A DNA stretch of 64,000 nucleotides from the NCBI GenBank assembly GCA_948485625.1, contig CAOMRW010000004.1, positions 1 to 64,000 on the forward strand, written 5' to 3'. Numbering within the stretch: position 1 is the stretch's first letter; each line of letters begins with the position of its first letter. Under the pieces are notes generated by a model. That model was not told where the DNA came from, did no database searches, and saw only the letters and a program-made list of their open reading frames with translations. The stretch is from an uncultured Clostridia bacterium (GTDB lineage: Bacteria; Bacillota; Clostridia; TANB77; CAG-508). Both the position numbers and the translations under genes were made by a program. Positions 8,335 to 16,964 of this stretch are shown here, in pieces.

Positions 8335-8499
8335 CTTTTTAGTAATAACTATTTTTTCTTTTTTATACTCAATTTCAAGTTCATCATCTGCTTTAAATCC
8401 TGCATTTTCTACTTCTGTTTTTTGCAAAGCTATTCTATAACCTTTTACAGATTTTTTACCGTCTTTCTTAAATTGAGTAACCGTTTGAAATCTAGCCAT
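8329..8499 (-). CDS. Small AbrB-like/SpoVT-fold protein (56 aa)
   Basis: Begins MARFQTVTQFKKDGKKSVKG and continues RIALQKTEVENAGFKADDELEIEY, the pattern of swapped-hairpin (AbrB-type) DNA-binding proteins. GGAGGG ribosome site. Transcribed from a strong promoter at 8526-8555 with an operator in its spacer. Two CGG triplets are out of frame. AbrB assignment is tentative. Confidence 0.55.
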   Translation of the reverse strand: MARFQTVTQFKKDGKKSVKGYRIALQKTEVENAGFKADDELEIEYKKEKIVITKKK

Positions 8500-8525
8500 T
8501 TCCCTCCCTCCTAAACTCTGTCTAT

Positions 8526-8555
8526 ATTATAGCATACCACGTGTACACGTGTCAA
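8526..8555 (-). promoter_or_regulatory. Consensus promoter with palindromic operator in the spacer
   Basis: On the minus strand TTGACA (8555-8550), 18-base spacer, TATAAT (8531-8526). The spacer contains the perfect palindrome CACGTGTACACGTG (8538-8551). A repressor bound there would block RNA polymerase. It drives the 56-aa gene. Confidence 0.8.
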
Positions 8556-8948
8556 TACTTTTCACAAAAATTTTTCATCTTTTTTTCTGTCCCAAAAATT
8601 AATATTTGAGGGGATAGGGCTATATTACCAAGTAGGTGGGGGGGGGATTTTTATATATTGGTATGGAGCATTTTCCCTGTCCTACATAACACTCCTTAAA
8701 ATATACTTACACATCAAAATTTTTAATTTTTAAGATGTGGGGTATAGTCCATTTCTACAAAATCAATCAAAAATCATATTAAAATGGGTATAATATAATA
8801 AAAACCTGAAACCTCAACAGAATAAAGGATTATATAAAATCTCTCTATACCTCACTTTTATATTAAAATAGAAAAACAAAGTAACCTCAATGTATTGAAA
8901 TTACTTCGTTTTAGTATAATATTAAATTATGGGTATAAGTTATAATTC
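8556..8948. other. Gene-free stretch with a G9 tract
   Basis: No gene seen. It contains a run of nine G (8638-8646), unusual in such AT-rich DNA, and a few short inverted repeats. The tract lies between the helicase 3' end and the 56-aa gene promoter and could be a slippage-prone contingency tract or an origin-like feature. Confidence 0.4.
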
Positions 8949-10509
8949 CTAATCTTCCACATCTGTTTCTTCTACATCATTTATATCATCTAAATCTAAT
9001 GTATTATATACAATATTTGCTTGTTCAACAGGGAATCCACTATATAGATATACAGTACAGTCATATCTCAAAAGTCTAGCTCTACCTACTGCTTGTTCCA
9101 ACTCTGACCCAATTAAGTATTTTTGTATTTTTTGGTAGTGTTCATCTTCCATTGTATTTAATTTAAAAGAGTAATTGTCATTCTCAATTCTTCTAAACCT
9201 TGATTTTTCTAATGAATTATATACTATGCCATAAATTGCATACATATAGAACCTATATTGTCGTTCGTTATGGTAAGGTAATCCAACAACTACAATATCT
9301 TTACCTTTTAATACATCTAATCCCTCAATAGCTCCAAAATGATATTCTCCGTTTCTTGCAATACTTCTTAAATGTAATTAAAGGTAATCCTTTGTGTTTT
9401 TCTCTTATTACATCAAGGATAGGAGATACAGCATTTTTATAGTTTTCTTCTGTTTCGTCTTTATCTTTACCTTTTGCTAATGATTTTCTGCTATATGTAA
9501 TTGTGCAATCTTGTATGATTTTCCCTTTATATTTAGCCTTTGGTAGTTCTACAAATTCAATATCATCTTCCCAAAAGAATTTTCTATAAATTTCCTCATC
9601 AAATGTAGCCGAAAGTATTGTTGTGTGCATTTTAGGTGGTCTTTTGCAAATTAAACATTGTACTTTTATCTCGTTTTCCTTAGGGTCTTTGTATTTGTAG
9701 ATTGCGTTACATTGCATTAAGTCATAGATGTTATATATGTACTTGTCTGTTTCTGCAATATTTTCTTCTAGTTCTTCTCGTTGCTTTGCTGTTAGATACA
9801 CTATGTCAAATAAAGGTACAGGAATAATCATATCTAATGGAGCATTTTGGATTTTCTCCAATTTCTGCATAAGACGTTCCTTGCTCTTTCCATTTAATAC
9901 TTCACTAGCAACATCAAAAGTATTTTCAATATATCTAAGTTTTAAAGTAGGGGTCTTAATACAAGTTTTTGTTAGTATATCTTCATCAATTATTAATGAA
10001 TGAGTAGTTACAAGTTCATAGTGCAAATTCAATGCTCTTTCGTGAGTTGTTACAATATGCCCAAAGTAGTGATTGATTTCTTCATTTTCTGTTAAGTAGT
10101 GGTCTATATTGTATAAATCTTCTTTTTCATCATCTGTTAAGTCTGTTGTTATTTTCTTTTGTTGCAATCTATCTCTTTGTTCTTGTAAATAGCTTTTTCT
10201 TTTTTTCCAAACTCCTATATCTCTATAATACTTCTGCGTTTCTTCCATATTACTATCTTTTAGTTTTGCTAGCTCTGGTGTCATCTTTATATCTTTTACT
10301 CCCATATCTTTTAATCTTTTAAATTCTTCTTTTTTTAAGTCATTTGTGGGAACTGCTATTATACAGCTCCCAAGTACCAATGATTTTAGTAACTTTCCAA
10401 TATTTTCTGTCTTTCCACTTCCTGTTTGTGACTTAATCAACTTCATTTTGCTTGTTTCCCTCTGTTGTCTTAAATAATCCTTATATTTTTCTTTTTCCGA
10501 TTTGCTCAT
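8949..10509 (-). CDS. SF2 DEAD/DEAH-type helicase, read through a +1 shift at CGG
   Basis: Intact product 519 aa. Visible helicase motifs in order: Walker A SQTGSGKT (about residue 27), Walker B LIIDEDIL, motif III TILSATFDEE, and, only after the shift, motif VI LEQAVGRARLLRYD. The first frame (from MSKSEKEKYK) meets CGG at 9351-9349 (codon 387) and stops seven codons later; skipping C gives Lys-Gly-Glu-Tyr-His-Phe-Gly and restores the second half. It overlaps the primase gene by 29 bases, so primase and helicase are coupled and probably replicate the element. Without the shift the arginine-finger motif is lost. Confidence 0.75.
9349..9351 (-). other. CGG +1 recoding site 2 (helicase, codon 387)
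   Basis: Coding context AAA-CGG-AGA; productive AAA-(C)-GGA-GAA. Zero frame stops at TGA after seven more codons. Confidence 0.8.
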
Positions 10510-12233
10510 AAAAATAATAACCCTCCATTATATAAAATTTTCTAAGTTCTTTTTCTAATTGTTCTTCTATGACTGACAATTCAACAAAGTCAATCTCTCT
10601 TATTGTATAGATTCCATTTCGTGGTACTACTGTATCTCTCATATTTCTTAAATGATTACAGTTATCTGCATACGGACAAAAATTATCACAATTCGCAGGA
10701 GAATAACAAGCTCTTTTATTGTAATCTATGTAACTATTCCAATCTTTTCTCTGTTCATCTGCATATACTGGTAAACTGTTTATTGTTTCTAAGAATCTCT
10801 TTGTGCCACCTACAATATACATAAGAGATAAACTAAGTTTATATAATAATTCGTGTTTCATTTCTTTTTTGCCCTCTATAAACTCTCTGTATAGCTGACA
10901 TTTATTACTAATTGTTTGCCAATCCTTTATTTGTATAGATTCTATCTTTATATTTTGTTTGCATACCTCAAAAATAGTTTCTTCCTGTCGTTCTTGCTCA
11001 TCTATTTCATTATCATTCGATTTTGCCTTATTTTTCTTAGGTTTACATCTCTTATTAGCTGACATACATATTTCATAAAACTTATGTTTTCCTTTTTTGA
11101 GGAAATCGTCATACTGTCTTATATATATATAATATGTTCCGATGATTTCCTCAAAAGTTTCATCTTGAAAAAAATCTTTGTGCATATCTGCTGAAATCTC
11201 AAAATGATAGTCTTTCATAAAGTCTTTGTTGTATGTATCTAGCTCATTTTTTCTTAGTTCTTGTACTTCATCATCTGAAAGCTCTACTATTCTAATTGCA
11301 AAAGCATTATTTCTAATTACTAAACCTGTTTCTCTAGCAAACTTTTCTAAATTTCTTGAATAGTTTTTTGAATCTTTATTTTTAATGTCTTGTGCAACTA
11401 TTCTAAAAAATTTATCAAGTTCTACAGGTGTGCCGAAACAATGGGTGCATTTCTTCTATCAAGCTACTACCACCGTGAAATATACGATTTACATCTTTAC
11501 AGGCTGGGTCAAAATATTCTTTAAATATCTGTTCCAGTCCTAGTAATAAAGAATGTGCTAAATCCCAATTAAATATTGGTACATCTATCTTAAATACTAT
11601 CCTAAATCTTTCCCCTTTGACAGGGTCTGAAAAAGTTTTGTAAGCAAATAATGTATTTAAGTCATAGTCAATTATTCGTTGTCTAACTTCTTCATACATC
11701 TTGCCATAAGGTGGGGTAATATCTTCGCCTTTTTCATTTTGTTTGTGGTCTACATCTAAACCAAATGTAGACATTAATATAAAGTAGTTTTGTAGCCTAT
11801 TAGTATTATTCCAATTACAATTATATTTTTCAAATATATCCTGTTCTATATCTAAATTGTTTATATAATCTAATGTTCTTCTACACCATATCAAATAAGC
11901 ACTGTCCCACGATTGGTCTACTATTGATGAGGCTGTAATACGACCATAAACTTGATTGTAAAAATCCACATCAATAAACCAACTACCTATAAAACTTTTG
12001 CCATTTACTGCGATTTCCTCTTTTAGTTCTTCTAGTGTTAGAATATTGGGAAATTTAGCAATATTAGGAGATATTATAAAAAAGTCTTCTTGTGTCGGCT
12101 TTTCTGTACGAGGTTGAGGATATAGAGATACAAACAATGTATCTCTATTCCATTCGTTTGTAAGTCTGACCTTTGCTGATGATATTGGAGCAATATTAGG
12201 AAGTGTTATATCTACTGTTCTTACTTCTTCCAT
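10481..12233 (-). CDS. AEP-like primase with Cys-cluster C-terminus, read through a +1 shift at CGG
   Basis: Intact product 583 aa. The first part has FGLDVDHK (catalytic Asp pair), GERFRIVFKI and DVNRIFHGGSS, the pattern of archaeo-eukaryotic-type primases of mobile elements. At codon 267 the frame meets CGG (11435-11433) and stops five codons later; skipping C gives FGTPVELDKFFRIVAQD and continues to a cysteine cluster (CYSPANCDNFCPYADNC) that probably binds zinc or Fe-S. The last bases overlap the helicase start. Role: primer synthesis in element replication. Primase family is inferred from motifs. Confidence 0.65.
11433..11435 (-). other. CGG +1 recoding site 3 (primase, codon 267)
   Basis: Coding context TTT-CGG-CAC; productive TTT-(C)-GGC-ACA. 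Zero frame stops after His-Thr-Cys-Arg-Thr. Confidence 0.8.
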
Positions 12234-12281
12234 TAGTTTGTATCTCCTTTCTTAAAGCGAGGAATAAGTCCTTTTGTCTTT

Positions 12282-12668
12282 TTATTCTTCTTCCTCGAAC
12301 TCCCAGTAATTCCAAGTCTTTGAATATTCTTTTAATTTATGTAGGTCAATGGTACATTCTGCAACAGGTATTACATTTACTCCGTCAATGTCTATTTCGT
12401 ATGTTTCCCATACTTTTTCTACTATTCCTAGCTCTTGTAATACTTCTGTTCCTGTTTTGTAACCAAAGATTTCATCTCCTGTTACATTCCCATTGTAAAT
12501 TATTGTGAATCCTACATCATAATCTATGTTGTTATTTAAAACAGTTAATTCTCCAAGTTCTTCTTCTGTTTCTATGTCTATTACTGTGATTGCTATTGCT
12601 TTTTCCTTGTTGTAATGCCATACATTGAAAGCATAATTATTACTATTTCCAAATGTAAACGTTTTCAT
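12282..12668 (-). CDS. Hypothetical protein (128 aa)
   Basis: Begins MKTFTFGNSNNYAFNVWHYN; acidic, beta-rich, ends WNYWEFEEEE. Located one base from the upstream 13074 gene in the replication operon, so co-expressed with primase and helicase. No family recognised. Confidence 0.5.
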   Translation of the reverse strand: MKTFTFGNSNNYAFNVWHYNKEKAIAITVIDIETEEELGELTVLNNNIDYDVGFTIIYNGNVTGDEIFGYKTGTEVLQELGIVEKVWETYEIDIDGVNVIPVAECTIDLHKLKEYSKTWNYWEFEEEE

Positions 12669-12669
12669 A

Positions 12670-13074
12670 TTACATCTTCCTCTCTTTCTGATATTCTTCT
12701 ACTATTTTACTGCCAACATCGTGCCATATTAATAAAGCAATTAAATTTTCCATTCTATAACCTATGTTATAGAAATTTCTTTTTATTTGTTTAAAATCGT
12801 CCTTTAACGTACAGAAAGTCATTGCCATACAATCAAGTGTGTATTGTATTTGTCTTTCAACTATGTCATCAAATATTTCGACATTATCTACCCAAAAATC
12901 GCAAAATTTTTCTTTTTCTTCATAATCTTCTAATGAAACGTTTATTAAGCCTATTGTAAGTTTGTGTACTTTCTCTGTATTTATAGTAACTGCTAATACC
13001 CCACTTGTTTCACTATGTATAACATAGTCGTTATATTCAATTTCTTCGCCTATTTTAAGTTTTCTAATTTTCAT
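12670..13074 (-). CDS. Hypothetical protein (134 aa)
   Basis: Begins MKIRKLKIGEEIEYNDYVIH; beta-rich N-terminus and helical C-terminus (YRMENLIALLIWHDVGSKIV). Same operon as primase and helicase. Function unknown. Confidence 0.5.
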   Translation of the reverse strand: MKIRKLKIGEEIEYNDYVIHSETSGVLAVTINTEKVHKLTIGLINVSLEDYEEKEKFCDFWVDNVEIFDDIVERQIQYTLDCMAMTFCTLKDDFKQIKRNFYNIGYRMENLIALLIWHDVGSKIVEEYQKERKM

Positions 13075-13185
13075 AATTTTTTACTCCTTTTACTTGTATT
13101 TACAGCTAACGAATATTTTGCTATAATAGTTTTGAGATATTTTACAGCTAATATTCGTTAGTTGATTTAATGATGAGTTTAATTG

Positions 13186-13578
13186 TTAGTTAAGCTCATC
13201 TTTTTTTAGCACCTCAAACACTTCATCTGTAGCCTTTTCAATCATAAAAGACAAGATGTATGTTTCTATCTCTAACATATTAAATGCCTTTAACATCTCT
13301 TGCGAATGTTTGTTTTGTAACACATTTCTGATGAAAGTTAAAATATCATCTCCATTTTTACATAGAATTTCTATGATTTTGTCTTCAATTTCTCTTAAAC
13401 GTCTTTTTGGAGCTTTAATTTTAGCTTGAGATACTTTATATTTTATATGCTCTAATCCCATTGATATTAGATACTCTGTATCAATGCTTAATACTATTTT
13501 TTGTTCTTCATCTAAATCAATAGCTATTGTATGTTTTGGTGTTTCTTCATCTTTTTTAATGATTTTTAATTGATTCAT
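13186..13578 (-). CDS. Hypothetical protein (130 aa)
   Basis: Start chosen at MNQLKIIKKDEETPKHTIAI because GGAGGG lies 7 bases upstream; a longer in-frame start exists at 13623. Helical, charged (AKIKAPKRRLREIEDKIIEI). Member of the leftward element operon. Function unknown. Confidence 0.5.
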   Translation of the reverse strand: MNQLKIIKKDEETPKHTIAIDLDEEQKIVLSIDTEYLISMGLEHIKYKVSQAKIKAPKRRLREIEDKIIEILCKNGDDILTFIRNVLQNKHSQEMLKAFNMLEIETYILSFMIEKATDEVFEVLKKDELN

Positions 13579-13659
13579 AACCTTTCCCTCCATTCCTGCA
13601 TTAAATCCATTTAAAAGTAACAAAACTAAATGCTTTTTTTGTTACAGTTTTTTTACTAC

Positions 13660-13833
13660 TCAATGTTCCTCTCCTACCAAGTGAGAGGGGACAGGAGCTT
13701 TCCTTTTTAATGTCCTTGTTTTTGTTTGTTTTTGTGTTGTTACTGTAGATTTCACTTCTTTATTTAATGTAGATATTGTTATGAAGATTGGAAGTGAGAT
13801 AATTAGTAGTAATGTGATGTTAAGATGTAACAT
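13660..13833 (-). CDS. 57-aa membrane-anchored peptide
   Basis: N-terminal membrane segment (LNITLLLIISLPIFITIST), then a basic threonine-rich tail. GGAGG ribosome site 10 bases before ATG. Lies 5 bases after the excisionase-like gene. Unknown role; perhaps a small regulatory or exclusion peptide. Confidence 0.45.
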   Translation of the reverse strand: MLHLNITLLLIISLPIFITISTLNKEVKSTVTTQKQTKTRTLKRKAPVPSHLVGEEH

Positions 13834-13838
13834 TTTTT

Positions 13839-14027
13839 TTATTCCTCCTCTTTATCGTGTCTTTGCTTTTTCCATTCATTGTAAGAATCTTTATGAATTT
13901 TGAATGGTCTAACAACGCAATTCGCTGGAAAATCTTTTCTCTTGAAAATTTCGTATGCTTTGTGTTCTTTTATTTTTAAATCTTGCATAACATCTTTAAC
14001 TGTTAGATACTCTTTTTCTTCTTCCAT
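13839..14027 (-). CDS. Excisionase-like HTH protein (62 aa)
   Basis: From MEEEKEYLTVKDVMQDLKI (GGAGG ribosome site): a MerR-like winged-helix with YLTVKDV ... KAYEIFKRKDFP ... FKIHKDSYNEW, the pattern of helix_turn_helix_17/excisionase proteins that assist tyrosine integrases. First gene of the leftward operon, under the operator-bearing promoter at 14110-14138. Role as Xis is inferred. Confidence 0.65.
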   Translation of the reverse strand: MEEEKEYLTVKDVMQDLKIKEHKAYEIFKRKDFPANCVVRPFKIHKDSYNEWKKQRHDKEEE

Positions 14028-14045
14028 AGTTTCCTCCTTTCTATA

Positions 14046-14204
14046 TTTGCACACTTCGTGCAAATATAATGTAAAAAAATAGAAGTTGCATTTTCAAACT
14101 CTATATGGCATTATAGCACATTTCGTGCAAAAAGTCAATTATTTTTTATAAAAAATATTTTTTTGTGAAATTATATTGACATATTGCACGAAACGTGTTA
14201 TGCT
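14046..14204. promoter_or_regulatory. Divergent promoters with three repressor operators
   Basis: Three copies of a GCACGAAnnGTG-type operator: 14046-14064 (palindromic), 14116-14130 and 14184-14198. The second lies in the 17-base spacer of a minus-strand promoter (TTGACT 14138-14133, TATAAT 14115-14110); the third in the 17-base spacer of a plus-strand promoter (TTGACA 14176-14181, TATGCT 14199-14204). This is a lambda-like lysogeny switch: the repressor gene at 14249 represses itself and the leftward operon. Confidence 0.8.
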
Positions 14205-14248
14205 TAAAAAGCAAAATTCAAAAGCACAATGTGTGTAGGAGGTGTTGT

Positions 14249-14710
14249 ATGAGAAATGAAAAAGAAATTTTTGGTAAAAGAATTAAAGAAGAAAGAGAAA
14301 AGTTAGGAATTTCAAGAGAAGATTTTGCAAAAAAGAATGACATTACATATTCTGCCCTATCTATGTATGAAAGAGGAGAAAGAAGTGTTAGAGATGAGGT
14401 AAAAATAAAAATAGCAAAAAGTTTAAATATTTCATTAGATTATTTAATAGGACTAATTAATGAGCCTTTACCTTATAAAGATGTAGAACAATATTTAGTA
14501 GGTGCAGGAATGAAACATTATCCAAGAAATATAGCTTTAACACAATACTCCAAATTGAAAAATGATTTAGTGCAAAATGATATAATCTCTCAAATTGATT
14601 CTGAAAATTCTGATGAAAGAATACAGGCTATAGTACAGATATTAGTTAACAACAAAAGCTTTATTGATATATTAGAAAAACAACTAAAAGAAGATAAAAA
14701 TAATAGTTAA
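14249..14710 (+). CDS. Element repressor, XRE family (153 aa)
   Basis: Starts MRNEKEIFGKRIKEEREKLG (GGAGG ribosome site); HTH residues about 18-60 (ISREDFAKKNDITYSALSMY, ERGERSVRD). C-terminal part is helical without a LexA-like protease fold. Divergent from the excisionase operon and next to operator copies, so it is the likely switch regulator. It keeps the element integrated. Confidence 0.8.
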   Translation: MRNEKEIFGKRIKEEREKLGISREDFAKKNDITYSALSMYERGERSVRDEVKIKIAKSLNISLDYLIGLINEPLPYKDVEQYLVGAGMKHYPRNIALTQYSKLKNDLVQNDIISQIDSENSDERIQAIVQILVNNKSFIDILEKQLKEDKNNS

Positions 14711-14935
14711 GCTATAATCACTTAAAATAGTGCTTATATAAATAAAAAGTGAGAATGTAAACCGTCGCCAAACAAGTTTTACATTCCCAATCAATCCAAA
14801 TACTTATAAGAAAAGCATTTGCAGGTATTACTACCATATACTTATGGTATCATAAAGTGTACCAAAAATCAATAAATCAGCAAAAACTTTCTTAAAGTAT
14901 ATGAAAATTTAGATATTTTTAAGGAGGTTTTATTT
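14711..14935. other. Intergenic region before the integrase, two hairpins
   Basis: GAATGTAAAC/GTTTTACATTC flank 13 bases at 14753-14786, and TACCATATACTTATGGTA forms a palindrome near 14831-14848. They may be a terminator for the repressor and integrase-binding or att-core DNA. No gene seen. Confidence 0.35.
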
Positions 14936-16347
14936 ATGGCAGGTCGCCCAAGAAAAGATGAAAAGAAAAAAAATAGGAATGGAACAGGGACTATAAGTTC
15001 TAAACCACAAAAAGTAGATAGGAAAGAAAATAGACTTTCTAAAATGTGTAAGATATGTAGTGCGTGTGAGGATAGAAGTATATGCGACAACAGAGTTCGG
15101 AACAAAGAAATGTCAAAAGTGTTTAGACTGTAAGGGAAAAGATTGCGATAGATTCTATGTTTATGCTCCCCATACAGCTTTATCTTCTACAAAAGGTGGT
15201 AAAAAGAGAAAATATTTAGGAAGATATGAAAAAAAGGAAGAAGCTCAAGACAGTATAGTACAAGCACAAAATGGAGGTTTTGTAGAAACAAATAACATTA
15301 CTTTATATGAAGTGCTTGAAAAGAAAAATACAAAAAATTTAGAGGCTAATGTAATAGCAACAAGTACAGATGATAGAAATAGAGCAATTAGGGATAAAAT
15401 GAGAAAATATGGTTTGGCAGATAAAAAAATACAAAAAATCTCAACAGATGAAATACAAGATTATTTGAATAATTTAAAAGATTCTTACTCTCAAAGTGAA
15501 ATAGATAAACAAACAGATGAAATAAAGTCAGGATATAAATATGCAATAATAAATCATCTTGTAACAAGTAATCCTTGCAAAAATTTAATTAAGGTTATTA
15601 GTACATTACCTACAAAAGAGGCACGTCCATTTGAACTAGATGAACAAAATCTTTTTATGAATTACATAAATACACACGACAATTTAACTGATATAAGGTC
15701 AGGAATGGACAGTATTACTTTTAGAAATGTTGTGAAACTTGCATTTGCTACTGGTCAAAGAATTGGAGAATTATTAGCATTACAAATTGGATATGATAAA
15801 AAGCACTACACAAGCGATATAAACTTTGAAAAGAAATATTTTAGAATATCAAAAACAATATCTACAGAACATAACAAGCCAATTTTAAAAAATGGTACAA
15901 AGAACTCAAAAAAAAGAATTAGAAAAGGTCTACCTCCATATATAGATATAAGTTTTAATGTTGCTAATGATGATGTCATTGAAAAGATACTAAAAGAACA
16001 AATTGAACACTCAAAAAATAATCCTAATAACAAACAGCATTTTCTATTTTGTAATGATAATGGGAGTTTCTTAACACATCATCAAATAACAGATACTTTC
16101 AAAAGAATATGCAGAGAATTACATATACAAGATGATAACCCAAAAGGTTGTTATATCCACCAAGCTCGTCATTCCTTTGTTACAAGGTGTTTAGAGGCTC
16201 GGTATGAGAGTTGAGGCTATTGCTGACGCTATAGCAGATAATGTAGAGCAAGTTTTAGAAACTTATGCTCATATTTTAAAAAGATTTAAAGATAATGAGT
16301 TCAATAAACTTCATAATTATTATAAAAATAACAACATAATTTATTAA
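14936..16347 (+). CDS. Tyrosine integrase, read through two +1 shifts at CGG
   Basis: Intact product 469 aa. N-terminal Cys-rich domain (CKICSACEDRSIC, then KKCQKCLDCKGKDC), SAM-like core-binding domain, catalytic Arg in ATGQRIGELLAL, HxxR in HQARHSFVTR, nucleophile Tyr in LETYAHILKRF. The frame breaks twice: CGG at 15098-15100 (codon 55, inside the zinc-binding region) and CGG at 16200-16202, before the Tyr. Skipping each C gives NRVGTKKC and CLEAGMRVEA, both matching the family. Gene length is 470 codons plus exactly 2 bases. Start ATG has AAGGAGG 9 bases upstream. Without the second shift the nucleophile is not made. Confidence 0.85.
15098..15100 (+). other. CGG +1 recoding site 4 (integrase, codon 55)
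   Basis: Context GTT-CGG-AAC; productive GTT-(C)-GGA-ACA. Zero frame ends 11 codons later. Confidence 0.85.
16200..16202 (+). other. CGG +1 recoding site 5 (integrase, before the nucleophile Tyr)
   Basis: Context GCT-CGG-TAT; productive GCT-(C)-GGT-ATG gives the conserved Glu-Ala-Gly-Met. Zero frame stops after Tyr-Glu-Ser. Confidence 0.88.
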
Positions 16348-16351
16348 AATG

Positions 16352-16392
16352 AAAATAGTAAAACACTTGATACAAGCTAGTTTTACTATTTT
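16352..16392 (+). terminator. Integrase terminator
   Basis: AAAATAGTAAAAC / GTTTTACTATTTT, 13-bp perfect stem followed by T residues, starting 5 bases after the integrase stop. Confidence 0.8.
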
Positions 16393-16407
16393 TTATTTTA
16401 AAATTTT

Positions 16408-16462
16408 TTTAATACAATTTTAATACAATTGATTTAGTCATTTTAATACAATTTTAATACAA
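16408..16462 (+). repeat. Right-hand end-repeats of the element (two copies)
   Basis: Two direct copies of the TTTAATACAATTTTAATACAA motif at 16408-16436 and 16438-16462, matching 1171-1199. Probable integrase arm-type sites. Confidence 0.55.
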
Positions 16463-16504
16463 AAGCCATAATTTTTTATAATATTTCATAAACACAAAAA
16501 TAAA

Positions 16505-16528
16505 GAAACCCCCATTTTCAAGGGTTTC
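16505..16528. terminator. Hairpin between integrase and tRNA-Cys
   Basis: GAAACCC and GGGTTTC, 7-bp stem with a 10-base loop. Likely stops the leftward tRNA transcript. The arm sequence GAAACCCTTGAAAA also occurs at about 1008, in inverted relation. Confidence 0.5.
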
Positions 16529-16573
16529 GTAACATTTGATAGGATTACATAACACTATGTAACACCTAGATAT

Positions 16574-16647
16574 TGGAGGCGCCTATCGGAGTCGGACCGA
16601 TCATCAGAGTTTTGCAGACTCGTGCCTTACCGCTTGGCTAAGGCGCC
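16574..16647 (-). tRNA. tRNA-Cys (GCA)
   Basis: 74 bases with encoded CCA. Acceptor GGCGCCT pairs with AGGCGCC; anticodon GCA in the loop CTGCAAA; discriminator U73 as expected for cysteine. Read on the minus strand. Confidence 0.97.
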
Positions 16648-16694
16648 ATATATTTAATTATATGCTCTACTTTTAAAAATAGTACATAAATTTT

Positions 16695-16768
16695 TGGAGC
16701 AGGTAACGAGAATCGGACTCGTGACTAAACCTTGGCAAGGTCTCGTTTTACCACTAAACTATACCTGC
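16695..16768 (-). tRNA. tRNA-Gly (GCC)
   Basis: 74 bases with encoded CCA. Acceptor GCAGGTA/TACCTGC, anticodon GCC in a normal 7-base loop (TTGCCAA), T-loop TCCGATT. It would read GGC and GGT, the in-shift codons at four of the eight CGG sites; the anticodon loop shows no expansion. Upstream of tRNA-Cys in the same transcript. Confidence 0.97.
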
Positions 16769-16964
16769 AAATATTTTATAAACTTTTTATTCATTTTATT
16801 GTGTAACTATAAATCTTTTTATTAAGTAAGTTATTTCCTTTACTCTATTAATTATATTCAAAAGCAATTAATATGATACCAAATATTATAAATAATGTCA
16901 ATAGTTTTTTTGAATTTGAACGATATTATAGGGATTAGAGAACTTGTATCTAACCCCTATTTTA

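Larger units (their letters stand above)
1167..16462. mobile_element. Integrative element (tyrosine integrase, serine recombinase, primase-helicase)
   Basis: Boundaries are inferred. The right end carries the integrase gene followed by tRNA-Cys; the left end is a gene-poor region next to the nucleosidase. Near-identical direct repeats (1171-1199 and 16408-16436, 27 of 29 bases; further copy at 16438-16462) mark both ends and look like integrase arm-type sites. No duplicated tRNA 3' end was found, so the exact att core is unknown. No relaxase or conjugation genes are seen, so this looks like a mobilizable or satellite-type element. Five of the eight CGG recoding sites of the window lie inside it. 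Confidence 0.7.

Noticed and set aside
16574..16647. tRNA-Cys 3' end as the att site with a copy at the left end
   Set aside because: No duplicate of the tRNA 3' part was found near 820-1200; only weak GGAGGC-CTAT similarity at about 1097.
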